Below, in pieces: positions 43,885 to 52,967 of a DNA stretch of 64,000 nucleotides. Both the position numbers and the translations under genes were made by a program. The notes beneath the pieces are model-generated. The model had not been told where the DNA came from. It searched no databases and saw only the letters and a program-made list of their open reading frames with translations. Source of the stretch: Desulfovibrio aminophilus (GTDB taxonomy: Bacteria > Desulfobacterota > Desulfovibrionia > Desulfovibrionales > Desulfovibrionaceae); the NCBI RefSeq assembly GCF_023660105.1, contig NZ_JAMHGA010000001.1:1-64000 (forward strand). The letters run 5' to 3'. Numbering within the stretch: position 1 is the stretch's first letter; every line of letters starts with the position of its first letter.

Positions 43885-44535
43885 ATGAAGAATGGAGCCA
43901 AGGCCTACCTCGCCACCCAGGTGACCACCACCACCCAGGGCGACCTGCTGCTCATGCTCTACGACGCGGCCATCAAGTTCCTGAAGCAGGCCAAGGTCAA
44001 GATCGCCGAGCGGAACTACGCGGACAAGGGCATCCTCATCTCGCGGGCCCTGGACATCATCAGCGAACTGGCCGAAAGCCTGAACAAGGAAAAGGGCGGT
44101 GATGTCGCCAAGAACCTGAGCAACCTGTATTTCTTCTGCAGCACCCGTCTGCTCAAGGCCAACCTGAAGATGGACGCGGCCCTGATCGACGAGGTCATCG
44201 GCATCCTGTCCGGCATCCGCTCCGCCTTCGCCCAGATCATTCCCGGCTACGAAGGCCGTCCGGCCTCGGCCCTGCACGGCGCCGCGCCCCAGGTCGACGA
44301 GCCGATGCCGACGCCGAAGCCCGTCTCCCACGCGCCCCAGGTCAACAACCTGGACCTCATGGGCTCCCCGGCCCAGCCCCTGCCCGGAATCCTGCCCCAG
44401 GCCGAAGACCCGGCCCAGCCCGCGCCCGCCAAGCAGGCGGCTCCGGCCCCGGCGGCCGCCGAGACGAGCCCGCTCCAGCAGCCCGGCATGAGCCGCTTGC
44501 GGGCCATCAACGCATACGCCTCCAACAGGGGCTGA
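43885..44535 (+). CDS. fliS: Flagellin chaperone FliS with long tail
   Basis: A 216-residue protein. Residues 1-125 are FliS (AKAYLATQVTTTTQGDLLLMLYDAAIKFLKQAK, given here in two pieces AKAYLATQVTTTTQ and GDLLLMLYDAAIKFL), the export chaperone of flagellin. Ordinary FliS has about 125-140 residues; the last 85 residues here are Pro/Ala-rich with repeated AP and PQ patterns and a basic end (MSRLRAINAYASNRG), which is unusual. GGAGG lies upstream. Probably co-transcribed with fliD. Confidence 0.92.
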   Translation: MKNGAKAYLATQVTTTTQGDLLLMLYDAAIKFLKQAKVKIAERNYADKGILISRALDIISELAESLNKEKGGDVAKNLSNLYFFCSTRLLKANLKMDAALIDEVIGILSGIRSAFAQIIPGYEGRPASALHGAAPQVDEPMPTPKPVSHAPQVNNLDLMGSPAQPLPGILPQAEDPAQPAPAKQAAPAPAAAETSPLQQPGMSRLRAINAYASNRG

Positions 44536-44559
44536 TCCGGTTTACTTCCCGGGCCGTCC

Positions 44560-45642
44560 ATGTCACCAAGGGCCATGGCCGTCCCCATCCGCGTTCTCCA
44601 GGTCGCCAAGTCCCTCGGGCTCGGCGGCACGGAAAAGGTCATGCAGCTTTTCGCCGCCCATCTGGACCGGCGGGACTTCCAGGCGGCGGTCCACAGCCCC
44701 CGGGACGGACCGCGCGGCCCCCTGCTCCGGGCCGCGGGCATTCCCACCCACGTCGGCACGGACCTGCTCAAGACGCTCCAGGCCTGGAAGCCCGACGTGG
44801 TCCACCTGCACCGCGCGGGCTGGCCCGAACCCGGGCTCTTGCGGCCCCTGGCGGTCGCCCGCGTGCCCGTGGTCGTGGAGACCAACGTCTTCGGCCGCCA
44901 CGACCCGAGCCCCTCGGCCCGGATATTGGACCGCACCCTGTTCGTCTCCCGTTTCTGCGCCGAGCGCTTCGCGGCCCACACCGGCATCCCGGCCCAGCCG
45001 CCGCGCTACGGCGTGCTCTACAACCCCGTGGACACGGACTTCTTCGCCCGGGCCTGCCCGCCCCGCGACCTCACGGCCCCGGCCGTGGGACGGTTGTCCC
45101 GCCCGGATCCGGGCAAGTGGTCGCGCCTGGCCCTGGACTTCCTGCCTCCGGCCGCGGCCGCCCTGCCCGGGCTGCGCTACCGGATCGTCGGCGGCATCCC
45201 GGAGGCCGAGAAATTCGTCCGGGCCCACGGTCTGGAGGCCAACGCGGAGTTCCTGCCGCCGCTGGCCACGGACGAGGAGCTGGCCGGATTCTTCAACTCC
45301 GTCTCCCTCCTGACCCACGCCAACGACACGGGCGAATCCTTCGGCTTGGCCATCGCCGAGGCCATGGCCGCAGGGCTGCCGGTGGTCACGCATCCCTGCC
45401 CCGGGCCGCGCGACAACGCCCAACTCGAACTGGTGGAGCACGGCGTCACCGGCCTGGTGGCGCGCGACGCGCGGGAATACGCCGAGGCCGTGATCTTCCT
45501 CTTGACCCACCCCGAGGAGGCCCGGAACATGGGCGAAGCCGGACGGGCCAAGGCGGCCCGACTGTTCCGCGCCCAGGACCTGGCCGCCCGCCTGGGCGGA
45601 ATCTACCGGGAAATCCTGACCGCCAAGGGACTGGACCGATGA
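44560..45642 (+). CDS. GT4-type glycosyltransferase
   Basis: A 360-residue GT-B glycosyltransferase. N-terminal RVLQVAKSLGLGGTEKVMQL is the family nucleotide-sugar acceptor start, and the donor-binding segment is ESFGLAIAEAMAAGLPVV with HGVTGLVA. Placement right after fliS and before a second glycosyltransferase suggests flagellin glycosylation. The start is ATG 44560 or 44575; neither has a strong ribosome binding site. Donor and acceptor are unknown. Confidence 0.85.
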   Translation: MSPRAMAVPIRVLQVAKSLGLGGTEKVMQLFAAHLDRRDFQAAVHSPRDGPRGPLLRAAGIPTHVGTDLLKTLQAWKPDVVHLHRAGWPEPGLLRPLAVARVPVVVETNVFGRHDPSPSARILDRTLFVSRFCAERFAAHTGIPAQPPRYGVLYNPVDTDFFARACPPRDLTAPAVGRLSRPDPGKWSRLALDFLPPAAAALPGLRYRIVGGIPEAEKFVRAHGLEANAEFLPPLATDEELAGFFNSVSLLTHANDTGESFGLAIAEAMAAGLPVVTHPCPGPRDNAQLELVEHGVTGLVARDAREYAEAVIFLLTHPEEARNMGEAGRAKAARLFRAQDLAARLGGIYREILTAKGLDR

Positions 45643-46829
45643 ACCGGGAACTGCTGCGGGCCTACGGCGCGGAGGCCCTGTCCTTCGCCTGGAGCGGGAC
45701 CGCCGAGGCCGCGCCGCCCGCCCGCCCGGACGCGGCGGCCCTGGACAAGGCCCTGGACCGCTGCCTGCGGCTGGTCGAAAAGAGCGGCCGGCAATCGTTC
45801 GTGCTCCTGGGCCTGGGCTCCGGGGCCCTGGCCTCGGCCCTCTCCGAGGCCCTGCCGGCGACCGTGGAACTCGTCGTCTGCACCCTGGACCCGGCTTCAG
45901 CCCGGGCCGCCCTGCACGCGGGCGGACTGCCCGGCCTGGGCCGCGACCCGCGCCTGTCCCTGCTGGCCGACACCTCGGCCTGGGCCCTGCTCTTCCTCCT
46001 GGACCTGGCCGGAATCGATCCGGCCGAGTCCGTGCTCGCGCTCAATCCCGAGGCCGGGGAACCGGAGCGCGCCGCGTTGGCCGCCCTGCAGCGCACCCTG
46101 AGCGCGGCCCGGCCCCTGGACGTGCCGGTCCCGGCCCCGGAGCGGGCCCCGGCCATCTCGGCCGCCGCCATCCTGCGGCCGGACGAGCCGGACCTGTCGG
46201 GGTTCTTCGCCCAGTTTCCCGCCTGGTTGGCCGAGCTTTGCGTGCTCTGGGACGCGCCCGCCCCGCCGGACGGCGTGCCGCCCTGCGCCCCGCCCCTGCG
46301 CCAGGCCGCGCGGCCGCTGGGACGCGATTTCGCGGCCCAGCGGCGGGCCATGCTGGAGCTCTGCGGCAGCCCGTGGGTGCTCTACCTGGACGCGGACGAG
46401 ACCCTGCGCCCCGGGGACTGGGCCCGCATCCCGGGTCTGGCGGCCCAGGGCCGGGTGGCCGGGTGGCACCTCCCGCGCCTGACCTTCTACCCGGACCGCG
46501 ACCACTGCCGCATGGGCCTGGGCCTCTGGCCCGACCTGCAGCTGCGCCTGTTCCGCCGCAACCCGTCGCTCTCCTTCGTCAATCCCGTGCACGAACGGCT
46601 CACCGGGCTGGACGGGCCCGAGGCCGTGGTCCTGGACCTGCCCATCCTGCATCACACGCACCTGCTCAAGCGGCCCGAGGCCATCCGCCGCAAGCTGGCA
46701 TCCTTCCAGGAAGCCGGTGGCGGCCTGGGCCACGCCCTGAGCGGGGACTACCCCCACCTGCCGCGCCATCTGCTGGAACCCGTCCCGGGACCGGGGCGCA
46801 CGCGGGCGTTGCTGGGAGGTTTTCTGTAG
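45639..46829 (+). CDS. GT2-like glycosyltransferase with extended head
   Basis: A 396-residue protein. The C-terminal half contains AQRRAMLELCGSPWVLYLDADETLRPGDW, given as LCGSPWVLYLDADE and LRPGDW, the DxD-type GT-A metal motif, and FRRNPSLSFVNPVHERLTG with HHTHLLKRP, as in SPASM-less glycosyltransferases of flagellin modification loci. The first ~200 residues do not show the usual GT-A start and may be a methyltransferase-like or unknown domain (FVLLGLGSGALASALSEAL). Overlaps the GT4 gene by four bases. Confidence 0.75.
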   Translation: MNRELLRAYGAEALSFAWSGTAEAAPPARPDAAALDKALDRCLRLVEKSGRQSFVLLGLGSGALASALSEALPATVELVVCTLDPASARAALHAGGLPGLGRDPRLSLLADTSAWALLFLLDLAGIDPAESVLALNPEAGEPERAALAALQRTLSAARPLDVPVPAPERAPAISAAAILRPDEPDLSGFFAQFPAWLAELCVLWDAPAPPDGVPPCAPPLRQAARPLGRDFAAQRRAMLELCGSPWVLYLDADETLRPGDWARIPGLAAQGRVAGWHLPRLTFYPDRDHCRMGLGLWPDLQLRLFRRNPSLSFVNPVHERLTGLDGPEAVVLDLPILHHTHLLKRPEAIRRKLASFQEAGGGLGHALSGDYPHLPRHLLEPVPGPGRTRALLGGFL

Positions 46830-46971
46830 CCCGGCGAAGTCGAACAGGCCTCGCCCACCGGCTTTCCACCAACCGGCGAAGCCGGACGTCGTCTTGATTC
46901 CCCCGGGGAAAGCGGCTAGTCTCATCATCCCGGAGGGCTTGAGCGCCCGAGAACTTCATACGAGGACCCGC

Positions 46972-47904
46972 ATGCTCGTCACCTGTCCCAAATGCCAATT
47001 CAGCCGGGAACTCCCCGAAGACAAGATTCCGGCCCGGGCCCAAGTGGCCACCTGTCCCAAGTGCAAGCACAAGTTCCGCTTCCGCGAACTGCCGCCCGAA
47101 GGGGCCGACGCGGCTTCCGTGGCCGCCGCCCCCGCCGACGCGGCCCCGACCGCCGAATCCGCCGAAACGCCTCCCCCCGCTCCGCCCGCGCCTCCGGCCG
47201 AGGAGGACATCTGGGAGCGCCTGGGCTCGATCCAGCCGGAGCAGACCGAGCCGCAGCCCGGCCCGGCCGCCGACGACCCCTTCGCCGCCGACCCGGAACG
47301 CCCCGAGGTGGAGGCGCCCTTCGAGCGCCTGGACCAGTACGGCTTCTTCCCGGGCATCACCCAGACCCTGCGGCGGGTCCTGTTCTCGCCCCAGCTCTTC
47401 TTCCAGGCCATGCCCCTGCGCGGCATGGGCAAGCCCCTGACCTTCGCGGTCCTGCTGGGCCAGTTCCAGATCTTCTTCCAGATCCTCTGGAGCATGACCG
47501 GAATCATGGGCGACAAACCCGAGGTCGCGCCCGGCACCCTGGGCATCGGCATGGTGGTGGCCCTGGTCCTGGCCCCGCTCTTCCTCTCCGTGTTCCTCTT
47601 TCTGGAAAGCGCGCTCTTCCACTTCTGCCTCATCCTCTTCCGCGCGGCCAACAAGGGCTTCGAGGGCACCTTCCGGGTCATGGCCTACTCCAATGCGCCT
47701 CTGATCCTCTCCTTCGTGCCCGTGCTCGGCCCCATCGCGGCCTATCTCTGGGGCCTGGGCATCACGGTCGTCGGCGCGCGGCACATGCACGGCGCGAGCC
47801 TCGGGCGCGTGCTCGGGGCCTTCGTCCTGCTCCTGGTCATCGTGGGCGGCGTCATGGGCCTCATGTTCTACGCCGCCGCGACCATCCCCCCGGCCGCCAA
47901 ATGA
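46972..47904 (+). CDS. Zinc-ribbon YIP1-family membrane protein
   Basis: A 310-residue protein. N-terminal MJ0042-type zinc finger: MLVTCPKCQFSRELPED and VATCPKCKHKFRF (two CPKC pairs). A Pro/Ala/Glu-rich linker (45-115) follows, then a YIP1-like membrane domain with five helices (about 150-305), including VLGPIAAYLWGLGITVVGARHMHG. Prokaryotic YIP1 proteins are of unknown role. The start is ATG 46972, which places the zinc finger at the N-terminus. It overlaps the next small gene by four bases. Confidence 0.85.
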   Translation: MLVTCPKCQFSRELPEDKIPARAQVATCPKCKHKFRFRELPPEGADAASVAAAPADAAPTAESAETPPPAPPAPPAEEDIWERLGSIQPEQTEPQPGPAADDPFAADPERPEVEAPFERLDQYGFFPGITQTLRRVLFSPQLFFQAMPLRGMGKPLTFAVLLGQFQIFFQILWSMTGIMGDKPEVAPGTLGIGMVVALVLAPLFLSVFLFLESALFHFCLILFRAANKGFEGTFRVMAYSNAPLILSFVPVLGPIAAYLWGLGITVVGARHMHGASLGRVLGAFVLLLVIVGGVMGLMFYAAATIPPAAK

Positions 47905-48254
47905 ACGGCCGGAGTTCTCCCCTCGGCTGGCTGCGCAAACGCTGGCGCGACTGGCGGACCTGGCGCAGGCTCGCCCGGGAGGCCCATCCGCGCAAGATTC
48001 TCGAACTGACCCGGGAAATCCGCGAAATGGCCGAGGTGGCGGCCCAGGTCTGCCCCCGCGAGGAGGCCGTGCAGACGCGCATCCAGTCCATCCAGGCCGA
48101 GATGGACCGGCTGGCCGGGCTGGCCGGACGCCCCGAATTCCGCCGCCTGCCCGCGGGCAAGCGCATCCTCCTGCGCCAGGGCCTGCTCCAGTCCCGGGAC
48201 CAGCTCCTGGAAAGCATGCAGTCCGCGCCCTCGCCCACCCGCCTCCTGCAATAA
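47901..48254 (+). CDS. Small basic hypothetical protein
   Basis: A 117-residue, arginine-rich, mainly helical protein (WLRKRWRDWRTWRRLAREA; ILELTREIREMAEVAAQV). No signal, membrane segment or family is recognised. ATGA overlap with the YIP1 gene supports coupled expression. Confidence 0.6.
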   Translation: MNGRSSPLGWLRKRWRDWRTWRRLAREAHPRKILELTREIREMAEVAAQVCPREEAVQTRIQSIQAEMDRLAGLAGRPEFRRLPAGKRILLRQGLLQSRDQLLESMQSAPSPTRLLQ

Positions 48255-48257
48255 CTC

Positions 48258-48273
48258 CGGTACGCTTCTTGCT
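48258..48273 (+). promoter_or_regulatory. Sigma-54-like promoter of the OmpA/FlgO lipoprotein gene
   Basis: CGGTACG-CTTC-TTGCT: the GG and GC dinucleotides are 10 bases apart as required, and -12 is perfect; two positions of the -24 block differ from TGGCACG. It is about 75 bp upstream of the ATG at 48349. Confidence 0.6.
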
Positions 48274-48348
48274 TTTCAAGGTTCCGAAGAGGACCGTCCG
48301 TCATCGGCTTGACGGCGGCCGTCGGAAACCCCAACCCACGCACACGCC

Positions 48349-49485
48349 ATGAAACACATCGCCTTGGCCCTGCCCCTGTTCCTGTTCCTGGCCGCCTGCG
48401 GCCACGTGGACCTGGCCGTGACCGACCAGACCAGGATTTATCGGGACGCCCCGGTGCAACGCACCCCGCTGCTCGTCTCCGTGCAGCCGAAGGAGCGCAC
48501 CTACGCGCCCATCAAGGCCCTGGTCTATCCCCTCTGGGTCTCCCAGCGGACCATCGACCAGCGGACCATCGGCCGCTCCCTGGGCCGGGTCATGGTCCAG
48601 ACCTGGAACGCCCAGCAGCTCTTCCCGGCGCTCGTGTACGACGAGGACCTCGTCTACCGGAACGCGGAGAAGGCCGTGATCCAGGGCCGCATGCGCGGCG
48701 CGGACGTGGTGGTCACGGGCGTGGTCAGCTACTACTACGACGGCGGCAGCCTGGACGACTCGGGCATCTCCCTGCGGGTGAACATCTTCGACACCCGCTC
48801 GGGCCAGGCCATCTTCTCCATGGAGCAGGCCGCGCGCATCGAGTCGCATCTCGTGGAGGACTGGATTCTCTGGTCCGCGCGCACCCGTCTGCCCCCCTCG
48901 CCCATGCAGGCCATGGTCGCGTCCATCGCCCAGGACATGTCCGTGCCGCTGGCCTCCTGGCTGCCCCCGCCGGACGAGGTCTTCGCCGATACGAGCGCGG
49001 ACATCTCGCGCGGGCTCACCGCGCGCCCGGCCTCCCCGACCTCGGAGGCCACCCCTCTGCGCGAGCAGGAACTCACCTCCGAACACGGCACGGCCAAAAG
49101 CATGGCCCAGGCCATCGCGGGCGAGAGCCACGGACGCGCCCCGGGCGTGAACCTGATGGTCCACTTCGACACGGACAAGGCCGTGATCCGGCCCGAGTCG
49201 TTCCCGCTCCTGGACGAGCTGGGCAAGGCCCTGAGCTCCGACCCGCTCAAGGGCAAGAGGTTCGTCATCGCCGGGCACACGGACTCGGACGCCAGCGAGG
49301 CCCACAACATGCAGCTCGGCATGGCCCGGGCCGAGGCGGTCAAGGATTACCTGATGCGGAAGTTCCAGATTCCCGGCGACCGGCTCGTCACCGAGAGCTA
49401 CGGCAAGACCCGGCCCATCGCGCCCAACAACACGCCCGACGGCAAGCAGCGCAACCGCCGCGTGGAGGTGCGCCTGGCCTCCTAG
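48349..49485 (+). CDS. FlgO-like/OmpA-family lipoprotein
   Basis: A 378-residue outer-membrane lipoprotein. Signal peptide with lipobox LAAC (Cys17). Residues about 40-210 resemble the FlgO-type domain (TIGRSLGRVMVQTWN, ADVVVTGVVSYYYDGG). The C-terminal 110 residues are an OmpA peptidoglycan-binding domain: VHFDTDKAVIRPES, GHTDSDASEAHNMQLGMARA and RNRRVEVRL. It would tether the outer membrane to the wall, possibly around the flagellum. The sigma-54-like promoter supports a flagellar link. Confidence 0.88.
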   Translation: MKHIALALPLFLFLAACGHVDLAVTDQTRIYRDAPVQRTPLLVSVQPKERTYAPIKALVYPLWVSQRTIDQRTIGRSLGRVMVQTWNAQQLFPALVYDEDLVYRNAEKAVIQGRMRGADVVVTGVVSYYYDGGSLDDSGISLRVNIFDTRSGQAIFSMEQAARIESHLVEDWILWSARTRLPPSPMQAMVASIAQDMSVPLASWLPPPDEVFADTSADISRGLTARPASPTSEATPLREQELTSEHGTAKSMAQAIAGESHGRAPGVNLMVHFDTDKAVIRPESFPLLDELGKALSSDPLKGKRFVIAGHTDSDASEAHNMQLGMARAEAVKDYLMRKFQIPGDRLVTESYGKTRPIAPNNTPDGKQRNRRVEVRLAS

Positions 49486-49516
49486 CTTGACTGGCGGCGG
49501 CGGATTCTTACATCAA

Positions 49517-49543
49517 GGGGGCCCTCCGGGCCCCCTTTTTTTT
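49517..49543 (+). terminator. Terminator of the lipoprotein gene
   Basis: An 8-bp G/C stem (49517-49524 with 49528-49535), TCC loop, then eight T residues. Confidence 0.94.
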
Positions 49544-49617
49544 CGACTTTGCGGCCAGGGGCTTTTGTGCTACCCCAAAAGGCGTTTTCCCAACGCCATC
49601 CAAGGACGAACACCAAC

Positions 49618-50820
49618 ATGATCGGAATCTCCAAGCTCTATTGCGGCGCCGTGGAAGCCTCGGACGCCCTGCGCTACGGCCGCCATTCCGGCAAGCTCCC
49701 CTCGCACCTCCTCCAGTTCTCCGCGGACAAGAAGCCCGTGGTGGTCTGGAACATGACCCAGCGCTGCAACCTCAAATGCGTGCATTGCTACGCCCATGCC
49801 GTGGACCCCAAGGGCACGGACCCCATCAGCACGGAGCAGGCCAAGGTCATGATCGACGACCTGGCCGCCTACGGCGCGCCGGTCATGCTCTTTTCCGGCG
49901 GCGAGCCCCTGGTCCGCGAGGACCTGGTGGAGCTGGCCAAGTACGCCACCTCCAAGGGCATGCGCGCGGTCATCAGCACCAACGGCACCCTGATCACCAA
50001 GCGCAAGGCCAAGGAGCTCAAGGAAGTCGGCCTCTCCTACGTCGGCATTTCCCTGGACGGCTCCGAGCCCGTGCACGACGCCTTCCGCAAGGTGACCGGC
50101 TGCTACAAAAAGGCCCTGGAGGGCGTGGCCAACTGCCAGGCCGAAGGCCTGAAGGTCGGCCTGCGCTTCACCATCAACAAGCGCAACGCCGGGGAGATCC
50201 CCCATCTCTTCGACCTCATCGAGAAGCTCGACGTCCCGCGCATCTGCTTCTACCACCTGGTCTACTCCGGCCGGGGCTCCGAGCTCATCAACGAGGACCT
50301 GAACCACGCCGAGACCCGGGCCGTGGTGGACCTCATCATGGACCGCACCCGCGCCCTCTTCGACAAGGGCCTGGAGAAGGAGGTCCTCACCGTGGACAAC
50401 CACGCCGACGGCCCCTACCTCTACTACCGCATGCTGCGCGAGGACCCGAAGCGCGCCGCCGACGTGCTCCAGCTGCTGTCCTGGAACGAGGGCAACTCCT
50501 CCGGCCGGGGCATCGGCTGCATCTCCTGGGACGGCCAGGTCCACGCCGACCAGTTCATGCGCCACCACACCTTCGGCAATGTGCTCGAACGCCCCTTCTC
50601 CCAGATCTGGGACGACCCGAACATCGAGCTGCTGCACAAGATGAAGGACAAGCGCCCCCACGTGGGCGGCCGCTGCGCCAAGTGCCGCTTCCTGAACATC
50701 TGCGGCGGCAACTTCCGCGCCCGGGCCGAGGCCTGGTACGGCGACTTCTGGGCCCAGGACCCGGCCTGCTACCTGACGGACGAGGAAATCACGGGCGAAC
50801 CCGTGGGCGTGCGCGACTAA
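49618..50820 (+). CDS. ahbC: Radical SAM heme synthase AhbC
   Basis: A 400-residue radical SAM protein with Fe-S motif CNLKCVHC (Cys50, 54, 57), FSGGEPLVREDL, and a C-terminal SPASM-like set of cysteines (GCISWDGQ, CAKCRFLNICGGNFRARAE). The gene order radical SAM-hemB-radical SAM is the Desulfovibrio ahb arrangement. AhbC converts 12,18-didecarboxysiroheme to iron-coproporphyrin III. Assigned as AhbC by position and by similarity pattern; swap with AhbD is unlikely because the downstream paralogue has the His-rich start and the other SPASM pattern. The ATG at 49618 is used; AAGGA lies upstream. Confidence 0.88.
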   Translation: MIGISKLYCGAVEASDALRYGRHSGKLPSHLLQFSADKKPVVVWNMTQRCNLKCVHCYAHAVDPKGTDPISTEQAKVMIDDLAAYGAPVMLFSGGEPLVREDLVELAKYATSKGMRAVISTNGTLITKRKAKELKEVGLSYVGISLDGSEPVHDAFRKVTGCYKKALEGVANCQAEGLKVGLRFTINKRNAGEIPHLFDLIEKLDVPRICFYHLVYSGRGSELINEDLNHAETRAVVDLIMDRTRALFDKGLEKEVLTVDNHADGPYLYYRMLREDPKRAADVLQLLSWNEGNSSGRGIGCISWDGQVHADQFMRHHTFGNVLERPFSQIWDDPNIELLHKMKDKRPHVGGRCAKCRFLNICGGNFRARAEAWYGDFWAQDPACYLTDEEITGEPVGVRD

Positions 50821-50839
50821 TCGCGCCGGGAGGAAAAGC

Positions 50840-51817
50840 ATGAACGAATTCTTCCGGGGCCGCAGACTGCGCCGCACTCCGGCCCTGCGCGCCATGATCC
50901 GCGAAAACGAGGTCCGGCCCCAGGACCTCATCATGCCCTACTTCGTGGTGGAGACCGACGACGCCTCGTTCAAGAAGCCCATCGCCTCCATGCCCGGCCA
51001 GTTCCAGCTCGGCCCCAAGGCCCTGGAGGAGACCGTGGCCAAGGCCGTGGACCAGGGCCTCATGAGCGTCCTGCTCTTCGGCATCCCCAAGGTGAAGGAC
51101 GAGAAGGCGTCCCAGGCCTACGCCGACGAGGGCGTGGTCCAGGAGGCCGTGCGCCGTCTCAAGGACCGCTTCCCGCAGCTGGTGGTCGTCACCGACGTCT
51201 GCCTCTGCGAGTACACCTCCCACGGCCACTGCGGCCTGCTGCGCGGCGAGGAGATCCTCAACGACCCCACCGTGGAGCTGCTGGCCAAGGCCGCCCTGTC
51301 CCACGCCCGGGCCGGGGCCGACATCGTGGCCCCCTCGGACATGATGGACGGCCGGGTGGCCGCCATCCGCGACACCCTGGACGAAAACGGCTTCAACGAT
51401 CTCCCGGTCATGTCCTACGCCGTGAAATACGCCTCGGCCTTCTACGGCCCGTTCCGCGACGCGGCCGAGAGCGCCCCGGCCTTCGGCGACCGCAAGACCC
51501 ACCAGATGGACCCGGCCAACCGCCGCGAGGCCCTGCGCGAGGCCGAGGCCGACGCGGCCGAGGGCGCGGACATCCTCATGGTCAAACCCGGCCTGCCCTA
51601 CCTGGACATCCTCCGCGACCTGAGCGACTCCTTCGACCTGCCCGTGGCCGTGTACAACGTCAGCGGCGAGTACAGCATGGTCAAGGCCGCCGCGGCCAAC
51701 GGCTGGATCGACGAGAAGCGCATCGTCCTGGAGACCCTGACCGCCTTCAAACGCGCCGGGGCCGACCTCATCCTCACCTATCACGCCGAGGAAGCCCTCG
51801 GCTGGCTGGACAAGTAG
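50840..51817 (+). CDS. hemB: Porphobilinogen synthase
   Basis: A 325-residue 5-aminolevulinate dehydratase that joins two ALA molecules. Active-site lysines Lys196 (MSYAVKYAS) and Lys249 (LMVKPG) and the zinc cysteines in DVCLCEYTSHGHCG (Cys121, 123, 131) mark the zinc-dependent form. It starts 19 bp after ahbC. GGGAGG precedes the ATG. It feeds the siroheme-based heme route. Confidence 0.97.
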   Translation: MNEFFRGRRLRRTPALRAMIRENEVRPQDLIMPYFVVETDDASFKKPIASMPGQFQLGPKALEETVAKAVDQGLMSVLLFGIPKVKDEKASQAYADEGVVQEAVRRLKDRFPQLVVVTDVCLCEYTSHGHCGLLRGEEILNDPTVELLAKAALSHARAGADIVAPSDMMDGRVAAIRDTLDENGFNDLPVMSYAVKYASAFYGPFRDAAESAPAFGDRKTHQMDPANRREALREAEADAAEGADILMVKPGLPYLDILRDLSDSFDLPVAVYNVSGEYSMVKAAAANGWIDEKRIVLETLTAFKRAGADLILTYHAEEALGWLDK

Positions 51818-51818
51818 C

Positions 51819-52961
51819 ATGCACGACCACGCCGCCAAGGGCGTTCCCTTCGAACATTCCGGCCACCCCGGCGGGCATCCGGGCGGGCATCCGCACGGCA
51901 AGTCCCAGGACGGAGTCCCGCAGCTGCGCCTCATCGCCTGGGAAGTGACCCGCTCCTGCAACCTGGCCTGCAAGCACTGCCGCGCCGAGGCCCACCCCGA
52001 ACCCTACGAGGGCGAGCTGTCCACGGCCGAGGCCAAGGCCCTCATCGACACCTTCCCCGAGGCGGGCAGCCCGATCATCATCTTCACGGGCGGCGAGCCG
52101 CTCATGCGCCACGACCTGTTCGAGCTCATCCCCTACGCCAAGTCCAAGGGGCTGCGCTGCGTCCTGGCGCCCAACGGCACCCTGCTCACGGCCGAGAACG
52201 CGGCCCGGATCAAAGAGGCGGGCATCGAGCGCTGCTCCATCTCCATCGACGCGCCCGACGCCGCCGGTCACGACGCCTTCCGGGGCGTGCCCGGGGCCTT
52301 CGAGGCCTCCATGCGCGGCATCGAGCACCTCAAGTCCGCGGGCCTGGAATTCCAGATCAACACCACGGTGACCAAGGACAACCTCCACCAGTTCAAGGAC
52401 ATCTTCCAGCTGGCCGAGAAACTGGGCGCGTCGGCCTGGCACATCTTCCTGCTCGTGCCCACGGGCCGCGCCGCCGAACTGGGGGCCCAGATCATCTCCG
52501 CCGAGGAGTACGAGGAAGTCCTCAACTGGTTCTACGACTTCCGCAAGACCACGAGCATGCAGCTCAAGGCCACCTGCGCGCCCCACTACCACCGCATCCT
52601 GCGCCAACGGGCCAAGGCCGAGGGCGTGCCGGTGAACTTCGAGACCTTCGGCCTGGACGCCGTGAGCCGGGGCTGCCTCGGCGGCGTGGGCTTCTGCTTC
52701 ATCTCCCACTCGGGCATCGTCCAGCCCTGCGGCTACCTCGACCTCGTCTGCGGCGACGTGCGCCAAACCCCCTTCCCGGAAATCTGGCGCACCTCCCCCC
52801 AGTTCCTCAACCTGCGCAACCCCAAGGTCTACGTGGGCAAGTGCGGGGTCTGCGAGTACGAAAAGGTCTGCGGCGGCTGCCGCGCCCGGGCCCAGACCAT
52901 GCGCGGCGACTACCTCGAAGCCGAGCCCCTCTGCTCCCACACGCCGATTCGGATGAAGTAG
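51819..52961 (+). CDS. ahbD: Radical SAM heme synthase AhbD
   Basis: A 380-residue radical SAM protein with CNLACKHC (Cys47, 51, 54), FTGGEPLMRHDL and a C-terminal SPASM region (CGYLDLVCGDV, GKCGVCEYEKVCGGCRARA). AhbD oxidatively decarboxylates iron-coproporphyrin III propionates to heme b. The first 28 residues are His/Gly-rich (GHPGGHPGGHPHGK), possibly metal-binding. It begins one base after hemB and ends six bases before the convergent low-GC gene. Confidence 0.88.
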   Translation: MHDHAAKGVPFEHSGHPGGHPGGHPHGKSQDGVPQLRLIAWEVTRSCNLACKHCRAEAHPEPYEGELSTAEAKALIDTFPEAGSPIIIFTGGEPLMRHDLFELIPYAKSKGLRCVLAPNGTLLTAENAARIKEAGIERCSISIDAPDAAGHDAFRGVPGAFEASMRGIEHLKSAGLEFQINTTVTKDNLHQFKDIFQLAEKLGASAWHIFLLVPTGRAAELGAQIISAEEYEEVLNWFYDFRKTTSMQLKATCAPHYHRILRQRAKAEGVPVNFETFGLDAVSRGCLGGVGFCFISHSGIVQPCGYLDLVCGDVRQTPFPEIWRTSPQFLNLRNPKVYVGKCGVCEYEKVCGGCRARAQTMRGDYLEAEPLCSHTPIRMK

Positions 52962-52967
52962 ATTCAA

